Shown here: one piece after another, positions 37,199-46,202 of the stretch
Layout: every line of letters begins with the position of its first letter
Position numbering within the stretch: the first letter of the stretch is position 1
Notes under the pieces: model-generated
What the model saw: only the letters and a program-made list of their open reading frames with translations
Database searches by the model: none
What the model was told of the DNA's origin: nothing
Position numbers and translations under genes: made by a program
NCBI RefSeq assembly: GCF_000429545.1
Contig: NZ_AUCB01000021.1
Coordinates: forward strand, 1-64,000
From: Arenibacter certesii DSM 19833
GTDB lineage: Bacteria > Bacteroidota > Bacteroidia > Flavobacteriales > Flavobacteriaceae
Reading direction: 5' to 3'
DNA: 64,000 nucleotides

Positions 37199-39091
37199 TT
37201 AGTACAACACCCTGAATTTAATAGTATTGTCTATCTTTTTTAAGGCTTTAATAACATCTTTATTGTACTTCTTGTCCAGATCCGTTATAACATAGCCCAA
37301 CTCACTATCTGTAGACAAATACTGTCCTGAAATATTCATGTTAAAACGCGCCAAAACTTCGTTGATTTTAGCCATTACTCCAGGCACATTTTTATGGATG
37401 TGCAAAAAGCGATGTGCATTATTTTGTTTTGGCAATCTAATATTCGGAAAATTAACGGCATCTACAGTATTCCCAGAATTTATATAATCCTTTATTTTAT
37501 TGGGAACAAATTCTGCAATATCTCGTTGTGCCTCTTCGGTACTTCCTCCAATATGCGGAGTTAGTATTACATTCTGCAAACCTTTTAGTTCAGTATAAAA
37601 TTCACCATTGCCTCTAGGTTCTTCAGGGAATACATCTATAGCAGCACCAGCGATCTTACCGCTTTTTAATGCAGCTGCCAAAGCGGCAATATCCACAACA
37701 AAACCTCTAGATAAGTTTACAAAGAGCGCTCCATCTCTCATTTGATTGATTTCTCGCTCTCCTATAAAATTATAATTGGCCTTATTATCATCTATATGCA
37801 AGGTAACCACGTCTGAGATATTCAAAAGTTCTTCCAAGGAATTGCACCTTGTAGCATTCCCCAAAGCAAGCTGATCACCAACATCGTAGTAATAGACTCG
37901 CATACCAAGGGCTTCCGCCAACACGGATAGTTGTTTACCAATATTACCATATCCTACAATCCCTAAGTTCTTACCTCTAACTTCTTTAGAGTTTGCAGCA
38001 GTTTTATTCCACTCCCCCGCATGAATTTCCGTACTTCGAGGGAAAATACTCCTCATCAGCATAATAATCTCTCCAATGGCAAGCTCTACCACGGATCTGG
38101 TATTACTATAGGGTGCGTTAAATACAGCCACCCCTCTTTTTTTACATGCTTCTAAATCTATTTGGGTGGTCCCAATACAAAAAGCGCCCACTACCATTAA
38201 TTTTTCTGCAGCTTCCAAAACCTTCTCGGTAACCTGGGTCTTAGAACGTATTCCCAGTACATGGACATCCTTTACTTTTTCAATAAGTTCTTCCTCTGTT
38301 AAACTATGAGTAAGGAGCTCTACAGAAAAACCTTCTGCTGAAAGGGCGTCAAAGGCATCTGAATGGATGTTTTCCAATAATAAAATCTTGATTCTGTTTT
38401 TGGGGTAGGATATTTTTCTAGGCAATTTATTTACAAATAAAAATTCATCTAAATTAGGCGTAATATAATCTGCATTCTTTGCAGCCTTCTCTCTGTGCAC
38501 ATTCTCGGTATAAGCGAAAAACTTATCGGCAATACCAGCCTCACGCATTACATAATCGCTATAACCATCACCAATGACCTGAACTTCTCCTTGAAGTCCC
38601 AGGTTTTTTAGGCACTCTATTTTCCCGTTATGTGAGGACAATACATTATCTTCATCAAAACCGATTATATTTCCATCTTGATCAAATTTAAAAGTGTTTG
38701 CATACACCCTATCTGCAGGAATATTGTACGCCTCCACTATAGGATCTATAAACTCTTTAAATCCAGCAGAAATCACATAAATATCATCCGAATAGGTCTC
38801 AAAAAACTCTTTATTGGATTCTATTGATTTGGAAATTTTGTGGCGCAGTAATTCTACCAATTCCACCAAATCATCTTTATGGGCATTCAATAGCTTAATG
38901 CGCTTTTCCAAGGATTCCGTAAACGAGATATCACCATCTATTCCTAAATTGGTGATTTTTTGAATCTCCTCGATTATTTCATCCTTATCACTTCTATCTT
39001 TTAGTGTGATTTCGGCCAAAACATCCAGGGCTTCTACCCTAGTAAGAGTACTGTCAAAATCAAACACATATTTTCTGCTTTCTACAACCAT
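37199..39091 (-). CDS. serA: Fused phosphoserine phosphatase-like / D-3-phosphoglycerate dehydrogenase
   Basis: A 630-residue fusion in one uninterrupted frame. Residues 1-225 are a HAD domain with DFDSTLT (11-17), VISAGFKEF and VIGDGYSDYVM, the motifs of SerB-type phosphoserine phosphatases. Residues about 230-545 are the SerA dehydrogenase with GIVGYGNIGKQ for NAD binding and the arginine/glutamate/histidine triad (SRGFVVD, EEPRGNG, LTPHIGGST). Residues 550-630 are an ACT domain (HKNVPGVMAKINEVL). It may catalyse both the first and last steps of serine synthesis. Such fusions are known in Bacteroidetes. SerC is not in the window. Confidence 0.94.
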   Translation of the reverse strand: MVVESRKYVFDFDSTLTRVEALDVLAEITLKDRSDKDEIIEEIQKITNLGIDGDISFTESLEKRIKLLNAHKDDLVELVELLRHKISKSIESNKEFFETYSDDIYVISAGFKEFIDPIVEAYNIPADRVYANTFKFDQDGNIIGFDEDNVLSSHNGKIECLKNLGLQGEVQVIGDGYSDYVMREAGIADKFFAYTENVHREKAAKNADYITPNLDEFLFVNKLPRKISYPKNRIKILLLENIHSDAFDALSAEGFSVELLTHSLTEEELIEKVKDVHVLGIRSKTQVTEKVLEAAEKLMVVGAFCIGTTQIDLEACKKRGVAVFNAPYSNTRSVVELAIGEIIMLMRSIFPRSTEIHAGEWNKTAANSKEVRGKNLGIVGYGNIGKQLSVLAEALGMRVYYYDVGDQLALGNATRCNSLEELLNISDVVTLHIDDNKANYNFIGEREINQMRDGALFVNLSRGFVVDIAALAAALKSGKIAGAAIDVFPEEPRGNGEFYTELKGLQNVILTPHIGGSTEEAQRDIAEFVPNKIKDYINSGNTVDAVNFPNIRLPKQNNAHRFLHIHKNVPGVMAKINEVLARFNMNISGQYLSTDSELGYVITDLDKKYNKDVIKALKKIDNTIKFRVLY

Positions 39092-39407
39092 ATTAGCGTG
39101 AAAAAAATTAAGCAGTAAAAGTATGAATAATTATCGTTAGACGCCTTAAACTCAATAAAAAACTAAGTGAACAGTTGATTTTTTAACCAAGAAGTAAGAA
39201 AATGATTGTTTTGGAACAATAATTTTAACAAATCCTAAAAAGCACCTTGCCAAAAAAGGTTTTACTCTGCAGATTACCATCAATTCCGCATCACCATTAC
39301 TCAAAATAAATCATGTAATTTTCGCCAATCAATAGCCCATTCCAAAGCCATAATAAAAAAAGACCTGCTACCCGAACTCATAGGTATTTAAGATTAGAAA
39401 CAACGCT
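39092..39407. other. Gap between serA and the DUF3307 gene
   Basis: No gene, terminator or clear promoter is seen. Upstream of serA the weak box TACTTTTA (minus strand, near 39111-39118) is one mismatch from TAnnTTTG. Confidence 0.45.
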
Positions 39408-40109
39408 TTATCTTGTCCACATATAAAGCAAACCAGTAATGATAGCCAACCCAAAACTCAATAAGGTACCAATCAAAATATATTCTGTAAGCTTACGGGA
39501 ATTACTTTCCTTAAGATCGTTAAATCTAAATACAGACTTAGCGGTTATTAACAATCCTATTGCCTCCCAACGCCCTAAAATGATAAAGGTAAGCACAAAC
39601 AAGCGCTCTATAATGCCAATATACTTTCCGGCATTTGGAAGGGATTTATGATCTAACTCTATCTTATCCGACATCCCACCTAAAAGCTTTGCCATTACTA
39701 TGGATGATGGGAACCCTACAAATACCACCGCCGTTACCAATGCCCAATCAATTTCTTTTATCAAACTTAAGGTATGCTCCATAAAATTTGAATAATAAGC
39801 ACAACTATAAAGTACTGCAATATGAAATAGTTGATCTATAAAGAAGGGAATGGCCTTGTTCTTAAAATAAGGGTTAGCGTACAGTTTACCAAGGTCTATA
39901 AGATAATGTGATACAGCAATCAGTACCGCCCATCTCCAGAGATTTAAATCCCATAACAGTAGCATTACCAGTCCAAAATGAATCAACGTATGAAGGTATA
40001 AGTAACTAGATGTGATTTTATTGACCTCCTTATGAACCACCCATCGGTTAGGTTGCAGCATAAAATCCCCAATTAGATGGGCCAATAAAAGTGTAGTAAA
40101 TAATATCAT
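39408..40109 (-). CDS. DUF3307 family membrane protein
   Basis: A 233-residue membrane protein. The start LFTTLLLAHLIGDFMLQPNRWVVHK is the DUF3307 signature, with histidine and aspartate in the first helix (LLAHLIGDF). Several more helices follow. Function unknown. It starts 4 bp inside the end of the SatD-like gene, a pairing found in other bacteria, which implies the two work together. Confidence 0.88.
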   Translation of the reverse strand: MILFTTLLLAHLIGDFMLQPNRWVVHKEVNKITSSYLYLHTLIHFGLVMLLLWDLNLWRWAVLIAVSHYLIDLGKLYANPYFKNKAIPFFIDQLFHIAVLYSCAYYSNFMEHTLSLIKEIDWALVTAVVFVGFPSSIVMAKLLGGMSDKIELDHKSLPNAGKYIGIIERLFVLTFIILGRWEAIGLLITAKSVFRFNDLKESNSRKLTEYILIGTLLSFGLAIITGLLYMWTR

Positions 40110-40717
40110 ACCTTTATTTCCTTGATTACTGATTCATAATACTGCAACAGATCCTCCACCAAATCCATTCTTGCTCGGTTTAGGCGCTGACTCACTGCAG
40201 ATTGATTTATACCCAAACGATCGGCAATTTGTTGTTGCGATTCGGTTGGATTCCCTAAGGTTAACTGCACTATTTCCGCAGAAACTACAGACCAACTATC
40301 CATAAAGTCCAACGCAAGGCTTAAAATGAGATTTAGGGTCCTGTCCTCTTTTTCGGTCCCAGTTACTACCGCAAGGTTTAGCTTTTTCTCCCTTAATGTT
40401 TCAAAAATTCTTCCCGAACGTTGGTGTGCCTCACCATTAGACTGACTTACGCTACTTGCTAAAAAAGTCACCTTCCCCAACCCTATGCCCATCCTAACAT
40501 CCAAAGGCTTTATCTGCTTAATAATGGCCTTAATCTGTATAGCCATGCGCAATGCATTTTCTGGCGTAGTTTTTATCTGAAATTCATCTCCTCTATAGAT
40601 TTCCCAGTCCCCAGGAGTCTCACCTGTATTTACCAAGTATGCTTTTAAAGCCCTCATCCAATCGGATGATTGATCTATTTGAGAGTTAATTATATCACCT
40701 GTAATAATTGCTACCAT
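40106..40717 (-). CDS. SatD-like regulatory protein
   Basis: A 203-residue protein. It opens MVAIITGDIINSQ and RALKAYLVNTGETPGDWEIYRGDEFQIKT (read as separate motifs), typical of the SatD family. Its C-terminal end has an HTH of sigma-region-4 type: QQIADRLGINQSAVSQRLNRA at about 160-180 (20 residues: QQIADRLGINQSAVSQRLNR). It likely binds DNA and senses a signal with its N-terminal part. The tandem AGC-N6-GCT repeats just upstream are candidate binding sites, which suggests autoregulation. Genes overlap with DUF3307 by 4 bp. Confidence 0.82.
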   Translation of the reverse strand: MVAIITGDIINSQIDQSSDWMRALKAYLVNTGETPGDWEIYRGDEFQIKTTPENALRMAIQIKAIIKQIKPLDVRMGIGLGKVTFLASSVSQSNGEAHQRSGRIFETLREKKLNLAVVTGTEKEDRTLNLILSLALDFMDSWSVVSAEIVQLTLGNPTESQQQIADRLGINQSAVSQRLNRARMDLVEDLLQYYESVIKEIKV

Positions 40718-40724
40718 ATTAATA

Positions 40725-40771
40725 AGCTATAAAGCTAATATACAATAATATAAGCTAAAGTGCTAATATAC
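40725..40771 (-). promoter_or_regulatory. Tandem operator-like repeat upstream of satD-like gene
   Basis: Two 19-bp copies, AGCTATAAAGCTAATATAC (40725-40743) and AGCTAAAGTGCTAATATAC (40753-40771), 28 bp apart. Each contains the inverted repeat AGC-N6-GCT. They begin 8 bp before the start codon of the HTH-containing protein, where a repressor would block its own promoter. Confidence 0.6.
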
Positions 40772-40885
40772 CAAAATATAAGTGAAATACCTAATACTCA
40801 CCATGTTCATATAAATGACCCTCAGAAACAAAATCATCATGCAACCGAATATCACGATAGCAAAGCCAGCAGAAAGTTAGTTCGA

Positions 40886-41338
40886 CTAAAACCAACGCCT
40901 TACCCCTACACAGTATTTTTGGAATTCTTTAGGAAATTTTTCAAACAGCACTTCTTCTTCCGGAATAATTTGAAAAGCATTCATATAGTACACAAAACCG
41001 GCCGCAAGCAAAGTATTAAATGCATTTCCCAGATACAATCCCCATCCTAACAAAAGAAGTAACAATGCCAAGTACATAGGGTTCCTAGAATATTTATACA
41101 AACCTCGCGTTACTAGTGTGGATACATTTGAAGGCGTGGAGGGGTTTATTGTGGTGCTTGCCCTGAAAAATTGAGCCAAAGAAATAACACCTATAACTCC
41201 AGCCATAGCGAAAAAAAAGAGCATTAAATAGCTTCTTCCAAAAAAGTCGAAATATCCGACTGGTAAATATTCTGCGAGAATAAACATTAATCCAGCAAAC
41301 AAAATAACAACGACCAATGGTGGAATTTTTAATTTCAT
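40886..41338 (-). CDS. Isoprenylcysteine carboxylmethyltransferase-like membrane protein
   Basis: A 150-residue membrane protein with four to five helices. The C-terminal half has the family core: TRGLYKYSRNPMYLALLLLL and FQIIPEEEVLFEKFPKEFQK, where RNPMY and the EE pair bind S-adenosylmethionine. Bacterial members methylate phospholipids or unknown small targets; true prenyl-protein targets are absent from bacteria. Single gene, divergent from rdgB. Confidence 0.88.
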   Translation of the reverse strand: MKLKIPPLVVVILFAGLMFILAEYLPVGYFDFFGRSYLMLFFFAMAGVIGVISLAQFFRASTTINPSTPSNVSTLVTRGLYKYSRNPMYLALLLLLLGWGLYLGNAFNTLLAAGFVYYMNAFQIIPEEEVLFEKFPKEFQKYCVGVRRWF

Positions 41339-41431
41339 ACATTAAAAATAAAACATAAATAAAATTACTACTTTTGAATCTACCAAAATAATTTATATAA
41401 GCTTACCCTACAACAATAAAAAATAATTGGA

Positions 41432-42013
41432 ATGCAATTGGTATTCGCTACAAATAATCGCAACAAGCTACAAGAGGTTCAAAAGTTATTCCCACCAGAA
41501 ATAACACTACTGTCCTTGGAGGATATTGGTTGCCACGAAGAAATAGAGGAAACCGAATCCACCTTGGAAGGAAACGCTATTCTAAAGGCCAATTTCATCA
41601 CCAAAAACTACGGGTATTCCTGTTTCGCGGATGACACAGGGCTACTAGTAGATGCCCTAGACGGTGCACCGGGGGTACATTCCGCAAGATATGCAGGAGA
41701 TCAAAAAAATACAGAGGACAATATAAATAAGTTATTGACTAACCTAGAGGGAGAATCCAACCGGTCTGCACATTTTAAAACCGTCATCGCCTTAAATTAC
41801 AATAACGAACAATTTCTTTTTCAAGGTATCGTAACAGGCTATCTCGCGACAGAGAGAAAAGGAGCAAAAGGATTTGGCTACGACCCTATCTTTATTCCAG
41901 ATGGCTATGATAAAACTTTTGCGGAATTGTCATTAGACATTAAAAATCAAATAAGTCACAGAGCCAAGGCAACTCAACAATTGTTGGCTTTCTTTAAAAC
42001 AAACCACCCCTAA
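41432..42013 (+). CDS. rdgB: dITP/XTP pyrophosphatase RdgB (HAM1 family)
   Basis: A 193-residue enzyme. FATNNRNKLQEVQKLFP at the start, FADDTGLLVDALDGAPGVHSARYAG in the middle (catalytic D in ADDTG) and KGFGYDPIFIP are the HAM1 signature. It removes inosine and xanthosine triphosphates to keep DNA and RNA clean. TACTTTTG at 41369-41376 is a possible -7 box, 55 bp upstream, without a clear -33 TTG. A DUF4337-like gene follows after 23 bp. Confidence 0.97.
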   Translation: MQLVFATNNRNKLQEVQKLFPPEITLLSLEDIGCHEEIEETESTLEGNAILKANFITKNYGYSCFADDTGLLVDALDGAPGVHSARYAGDQKNTEDNINKLLTNLEGESNRSAHFKTVIALNYNNEQFLFQGIVTGYLATERKGAKGFGYDPIFIPDGYDKTFAELSLDIKNQISHRAKATQQLLAFFKTNHP

Positions 42014-42036
42014 ATACATATCCCCCCACTCCAAAG

Positions 42037-42651
42037 ATGAAAAAAAACATATTTTTTAAGAGCAAGGAAACTATAGGGGGCATATTAATCGCTGCTTTTG
42101 CCGCCTTATTAGCCATTACAGAATTAATCAACAGCAACCTAGAGGAACAAACCATTATTTCCCAAAACCAACAGGTAAGTTACTCCAACTGGTACCAAGC
42201 CAAAAGCATCAAGCAAAACCTAAAGGAAAGTGAATTGGACTTTCTAAAAGCTTTTATGGAAATTGGGATAGTACCTCCAGAGAAACATCAGAATTTTAAA
42301 AATATAATGGCCCATACCAAATCTATGGTCATTAAATATGAGGCGGAAAAAACCGAACTACTTGTAGGATCTTCCAATATTCCACGCCAATATTGGGCTC
42401 AAGATTTGGACGGAGAAATGGGAAAGATAATAGGCGTAAAGGAATGGATCTCCATGACACAAAAGTATGAGGAGGCCTCCCAAAAAATGAATTTCGCCAA
42501 ATTACTCTTTCAAATCTGCATAGTACTATGTGCTGTATGTATTGTAATAAGGGATAATAAAAAATTACAATCCAATTTTATCTATTTATCATTATTTTTT
42601 GGCGCACTGGGCATAACATCAGCTATATATGGATGTGTTTTAGCCTTTTAA
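42037..42651 (+). CDS. DUF4337-like membrane protein
   Basis: A 204-residue protein with one N-terminal helix (GGILIAAFAALLAITELI) and two C-terminal helices (LLFQICIVLCAVCIVI and FIYLSLFFGALGITSAIYG). Between them is a coiled, charged part with SNWYQAKSIKQNLKES, which recalls DUF4337. Function unknown. It follows rdgB by 23 bp, so it may be cotranscribed. Confidence 0.6.
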   Translation: MKKNIFFKSKETIGGILIAAFAALLAITELINSNLEEQTIISQNQQVSYSNWYQAKSIKQNLKESELDFLKAFMEIGIVPPEKHQNFKNIMAHTKSMVIKYEAEKTELLVGSSNIPRQYWAQDLDGEMGKIIGVKEWISMTQKYEEASQKMNFAKLLFQICIVLCAVCIVIRDNKKLQSNFIYLSLFFGALGITSAIYGCVLAF

Positions 42652-42681
42652 GAAGGTTAGAAATGAACTTAAAATAAATTA

Positions 42682-42710
42682 TTGTAATTTAAAAATAAAC
42701 ACTACCTTTG
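42682..42710 (+). promoter_or_regulatory. Promoter of the DEAD-box helicase gene
   Basis: TTG at 42682-42684, 18-bp spacer, TACCTTTG at 42703-42710, a full match to the Bacteroidetes pattern. It gives a leader of about 105 nt before the ATG at 42821. Confidence 0.7.
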
Positions 42711-42769
42711 CCGCTTTAATTAACGCCGCTGGTATAGCATGTGTTGTAGTGAGTCTTAATAGGTTATAA

Positions 42770-42809
42770 AAATAATCGCTCCGATCAACATACATATTTG
42801 CGATTATTT
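42770..42809 (+). promoter_or_regulatory. Leader hairpin before the DEAD-box helicase start codon
   Basis: AAATAATCGC (42770-42779) pairs perfectly with GCGATTATTT (42800-42809), loop 20 nt. The stem ends 11 nt before the ATG, so it could hide or expose the ribosome entry site. A cold- or helicase-responsive switch is a reasonable guess, by analogy with other cold-shock RNA helicases. Confidence 0.55.
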
Positions 42810-42820
42810 AATAACATATT

Positions 42821-44641
42821 ATGACAAAATTTGAAGCATTAGGGCTAGATCAGTCCCTATTAAATGCTATTTCAGATCTTGGATTTGAAAATCCATCTGA
42901 AGTACAAGAAAAAGCAATCCCAATTTTATTAGAAAGCGATACGGATTTGGTTGCCCTAGCCCAAACTGGGACAGGAAAGACCGCCGCATTCGGATTTCCA
43001 TTAATTCAAAAGATAGACCGCGAGAGCAGAACTACCCAAGGATTAATACTTTCTCCTACCCGTGAACTTTGTTTGCAGATCACCAATGAAATGGTACATT
43101 ATTCCAAATACGAAAAGGGATTAAATGTAGTAGCCATTTATGGAGGTGCAAGCATAACAGATCAGGCCAGACAGATAAAAAGAGGGGCGCAAATAATAGT
43201 CGCTACTCCTGGAAGAATGAAAGATATGATAAATCGAGGTTTGGTAGATATTTCCAAAATCGATTACTGTATCCTAGATGAGGCAGATGAGATGTTGAAC
43301 ATGGGCTTTTTTGAGGATATCAAAGATATTCTTTCCAACACCCCAAAAGAGAAATCTACTTGGTTATTTTCGGCCACCATGCCTAAAGAGGTATCAATTA
43401 TTGCCAAGAAATTTATGAACAATCCACAGGAAATTACTGTGGGTACAAAAAATTCTGGTACCAATACCGTACAGCATGAATATTATGTAGTAGGTGGTAG
43501 AGATAGATATCCTGCTTTAAAAAGGTTGGCAGATACCAATCCCGACATCTTCTCGGTTATTTTCTGTAGAACTAAAAGGGATACCCAAAAAGTAGCGGAA
43601 AAACTAATCGAAGACGGATACAATGCAGGTGCATTACATGGAGATTTAAGTCAGAACCAAAGGGATTTGGTTATGAACTCTTTCCGTAAGAGACAGATAC
43701 AAATGTTGGTAGCAACAGATGTTGCAGCTAGAGGAATAGACGTTGATGATATTACACACGTTATCAACTACCAATTACCTGATGAAATTGAAACCTATAC
43801 CCACAGAAGTGGTCGTACAGGAAGAGCAGGTAAAACCGGAATCTCCATGGTAATTATTACCAAAAGTGAGTTACGAAAGATTAAAGCCATTGAAAGTAAG
43901 ATAAAGCAATCATTTATCGCAAAAACCATTCCTACGGGAATGGAGATCTGTGAGATTCAGCTTTACCATTTGGCGAATAAAATAAAAGAAACCAAAATTA
44001 ATAAGGAAGTAGACCACTATTTACCTGCTATTAATGAAGTACTTGAAGGAATTGATCGTGAAGAACTGATCAAAAAAATTGTTTCCGTAGAGTTCACTCG
44101 TTTCTTCAATTATTATAACAAAACCAAAGACCTAAACGTTGCCTCTTCAAGAGAGAGAGACGATAGAGGGTCGGACACAAGCAACGGAACACTTAACAAT
44201 GGTAACGTAAGATACTTTATTAATGTTGGGGAAAAAGACGGCTATGACTGGATGTCCCTTAAAGATTTTATCAGGGATACCGTTAATCTAGGACAAGATG
44301 ATATCTTTAAAGTAGATGTTAAGGAAAGTTTTTCTTTCTTTAATACCGATGCTGCAGCCACAGAAGAAATCTTAAAAACCTTTACTGAATTTAAGGTAGA
44401 CGGAAGATTTGTTAATGTTGAAGTTTCCAAGAACCCAGGTGGTGAAGGTGGAGGAAGACGCGGTGGCGGCGGAAGACGCGACAGCAGAAAAAGTGGATTC
44501 GGAGGAAGAAGCGGTGGCGGAAAAGATTTTCGAAACAACGATAGAAGCAGAAGTAAAAGAAGTGACCGAGGTCCTGCTAAAGGAAACTCTTCCAGTAGTT
44601 CTGGTAAAAGAAGGACTCAAAGAAAAAGTGACTCCTATTAG
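42821..44641 (+). CDS. deaD: ATP-dependent DEAD-box RNA helicase (DeaD/CsdA type)
   Basis: A 606-residue RNA helicase. Q motif at the start, Walker A AQTGTGKTAAFGFPL, DEAD box in ILDEADEMLNMGFF, SAT in FSATMP, and HRSGRTGRAGKTG (motif VI) are intact. Residues about 465-545 form a DbpA-like RNA-binding domain (YFINVGEKDGYDWMSLKDFI). The tail (about 550-606) is rich in RGG, GGR and S/R repeats, which often bind RNA. It likely acts in ribosome assembly and RNA unwinding at low temperature. Its own strong terminator follows. Confidence 0.95.
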   Translation: MTKFEALGLDQSLLNAISDLGFENPSEVQEKAIPILLESDTDLVALAQTGTGKTAAFGFPLIQKIDRESRTTQGLILSPTRELCLQITNEMVHYSKYEKGLNVVAIYGGASITDQARQIKRGAQIIVATPGRMKDMINRGLVDISKIDYCILDEADEMLNMGFFEDIKDILSNTPKEKSTWLFSATMPKEVSIIAKKFMNNPQEITVGTKNSGTNTVQHEYYVVGGRDRYPALKRLADTNPDIFSVIFCRTKRDTQKVAEKLIEDGYNAGALHGDLSQNQRDLVMNSFRKRQIQMLVATDVAARGIDVDDITHVINYQLPDEIETYTHRSGRTGRAGKTGISMVIITKSELRKIKAIESKIKQSFIAKTIPTGMEICEIQLYHLANKIKETKINKEVDHYLPAINEVLEGIDREELIKKIVSVEFTRFFNYYNKTKDLNVASSRERDDRGSDTSNGTLNNGNVRYFINVGEKDGYDWMSLKDFIRDTVNLGQDDIFKVDVKESFSFFNTDAAATEEILKTFTEFKVDGRFVNVEVSKNPGGEGGGRRGGGGRRDSRKSGFGGRSGGGKDFRNNDRSRSKRSDRGPAKGNSSSSSGKRRTQRKSDSY

Positions 44642-44651
44642 TTAATTGTAT

Positions 44652-44685
44652 ACTAAAAAAATACGCTTCGGCGTATTTTTTTAGT
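44652..44685 (+). terminator. Bidirectional Rho-independent terminator of the helicase gene
   Basis: A perfect 15-bp stem (ACTAAAAAAATACGC with its complement) capped by the stable loop C-TTCG-G. T runs on both strands. It lies 11 bp past the stop codon. Confidence 0.93.
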
Positions 44686-44717
44686 TAGTTTACCAATTAT
44701 AATCTTGGCTCTATTTC

Positions 44718-45497
44718 ATGAAAACCTTTTTATTGACCTTCTTGATCGTCTTTGTTACTTTTGGCTACTCGCAAGAGACTGAAAGGGAAGACGAAATAAA
44801 AAAACTTAAAGCTGTTGTAATAAATGCCCAAACGGACCAACCTATGGAAAGTGTCCACGTGGTAAACCTCAACCAGGTAATTGGTACTATTACCAATAAA
44901 GAGGGAGAATTCTCTATAACCGCTCAGGTTAACGACACTTTATACTTTACCTTTTTAGGATTTAAATCACAAAAAGTGAGGGTAACCAACGATATGTTCA
45001 AGTTTAAGAACACTAAAATATCGCTTACCGAGTTGGCCTACGCTTTAGAAGAAGTTATTGTAAGACCCTATTCCCTTACCGGCTACTTAGAAATAGATGT
45101 AAAAAATTTACCGCTAAATACTGCGTTTCAGTATAGCATCTCTGGGCTATCTGTGGGTTACGAGGCAGGGAGCAAAAATCCAAGTGCGGTCACCAAGGTT
45201 CTGGGTGCCATCCTCAATCCAGCAGATCTCTTGAGGAATCTTTTTGGAAAGAAACCTAACCAAATGAAGAAGCTCCGCCAGATGAAGGAAGATGATAGAA
45301 TTAGAGACTTACTAGCTTCCAAATTTGATAGAGAAACCCTTACAGAACTACTACAGATAGAAAAGGTAGATATTGAGGACATATTAAGTAACTGCAACTA
45401 TTCCAAATCCTTTATTGCCACTGCCAATGATCTTCAAATCTTAGACGCGATTAGTAGTTGTTACGAAGAATTTAAGGTGCTTAACCGCAAAAGATAG
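44718..45497 (+). CDS. Secreted protein with carboxypeptidase-regulatory-like domain
   Basis: A 259-residue protein with a signal peptide (FLLTFLIVFVTFGYSQ). Residues about 28-110 are a CarboxypepD_reg-like beta-sandwich: AVVINAQTDQPMESVHVVNL, GTITNKEGEFSITAQVNDT and LYFTFLGFKSQKVRV. The C-terminal 150 residues are helical with many charged residues and are specific to Bacteroidetes relatives. Probably periplasmic or outer-membrane associated. No receptor gene is adjacent. Role unknown. Confidence 0.82.
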   Translation: MKTFLLTFLIVFVTFGYSQETEREDEIKKLKAVVINAQTDQPMESVHVVNLNQVIGTITNKEGEFSITAQVNDTLYFTFLGFKSQKVRVTNDMFKFKNTKISLTELAYALEEVIVRPYSLTGYLEIDVKNLPLNTAFQYSISGLSVGYEAGSKNPSAVTKVLGAILNPADLLRNLFGKKPNQMKKLRQMKEDDRIRDLLASKFDRETLTELLQIEKVDIEDILSNCNYSKSFIATANDLQILDAISSCYEEFKVLNRKR

Positions 45498-45633
45498 TTT
45501 GTTTCAGGAAGCATCTTGATTTATAAATTCTATCCAAGGAATGCCATAATCCAAATCTAGATATAGATAACCTAGATAATAATTAAATATTGGTTTATTT
45601 GAAGGGCATACAACAATCTAGGAAAAAATAAAT

Positions 45634-46161
45634 CTATTCTTCCATTATTACTTTTAAATTCCTTAATCCCGCTTCAAAATCTTTTCCTACCATTGTATCC
45701 ATATTCATAAAAAGCATCATCACGGACATGGGAAATCTATTCTTTCCTTTAAATCCCCAAACTACTTCTGTTTCGTCAATCGCTTTTTCAGTAAGAATAA
45801 GATAACTATTAGAAGTGGACTTAAAGGGTTTTAAGAAGTGGAGCTGTCCTTCTACACTTTCCCCTTCCACTATTTTGGCAATTTCCTGCTCACCTTCCCC
45901 TACTTCCTTATTCCCCTTCCAATAACTTACAAAACCGACCTCTCCATCTGTTCCCGTAAATGTATTGATCATATTGGGATCTTTATTTGCCCAAGGCGAC
46001 CATTCCTGTTGTTTTTTCAAAAATTTAATATTATCAAAAACCTTTTTCTTGGAACTATTAATTAGAATAGACCTTGAAACATCATATGTTTTTGGAGCAA
46101 TAATAGCCAAGAGAACAATTACCATGATAATACCCAGTAATATGTACAGTAAAGTTAACAT
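45634..46161 (-). CDS. SRPBCC (polyketide cyclase-like) membrane-anchored protein
   Basis: A 175-residue protein. One N-terminal membrane helix (LLYILLGIIMVIVLLAIIA) is followed by a START/SRPBCC fold: VSRSILINSSKKKVFDNIKF, QQEWSPWANKDPNM, and FMNMDTMVGKDFEAGLRNLK at the end. Such domains bind hydrophobic ligands in a deep cavity. Function unknown. It follows trmH on the same strand with a 41-bp gap. Confidence 0.85.
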   Translation of the reverse strand: MLTLLYILLGIIMVIVLLAIIAPKTYDVSRSILINSSKKKVFDNIKFLKKQQEWSPWANKDPNMINTFTGTDGEVGFVSYWKGNKEVGEGEQEIAKIVEGESVEGQLHFLKPFKSTSNSYLILTEKAIDETEVVWGFKGKNRFPMSVMMLFMNMDTMVGKDFEAGLRNLKVIMEE

Positions 46162-46202
46162 GACCCCTAAATGGATTGTTTCACTTAAAGATAGGTATAC
46201 TA

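Noticed and set aside
37199-39091. SerB-SerA fusion as an assembly error
   Set aside because: One uninterrupted frame with all domains complete and a natural linker; such fusions are known in the group.
44242-44645. Several overlapping frames on both strands opposite or shifted from the helicase tail
   Set aside because: They come from the low-complexity Gly/Arg/Ser-rich tail, which leaves other frames free of stops. The translations are simple P/L/S/A runs.
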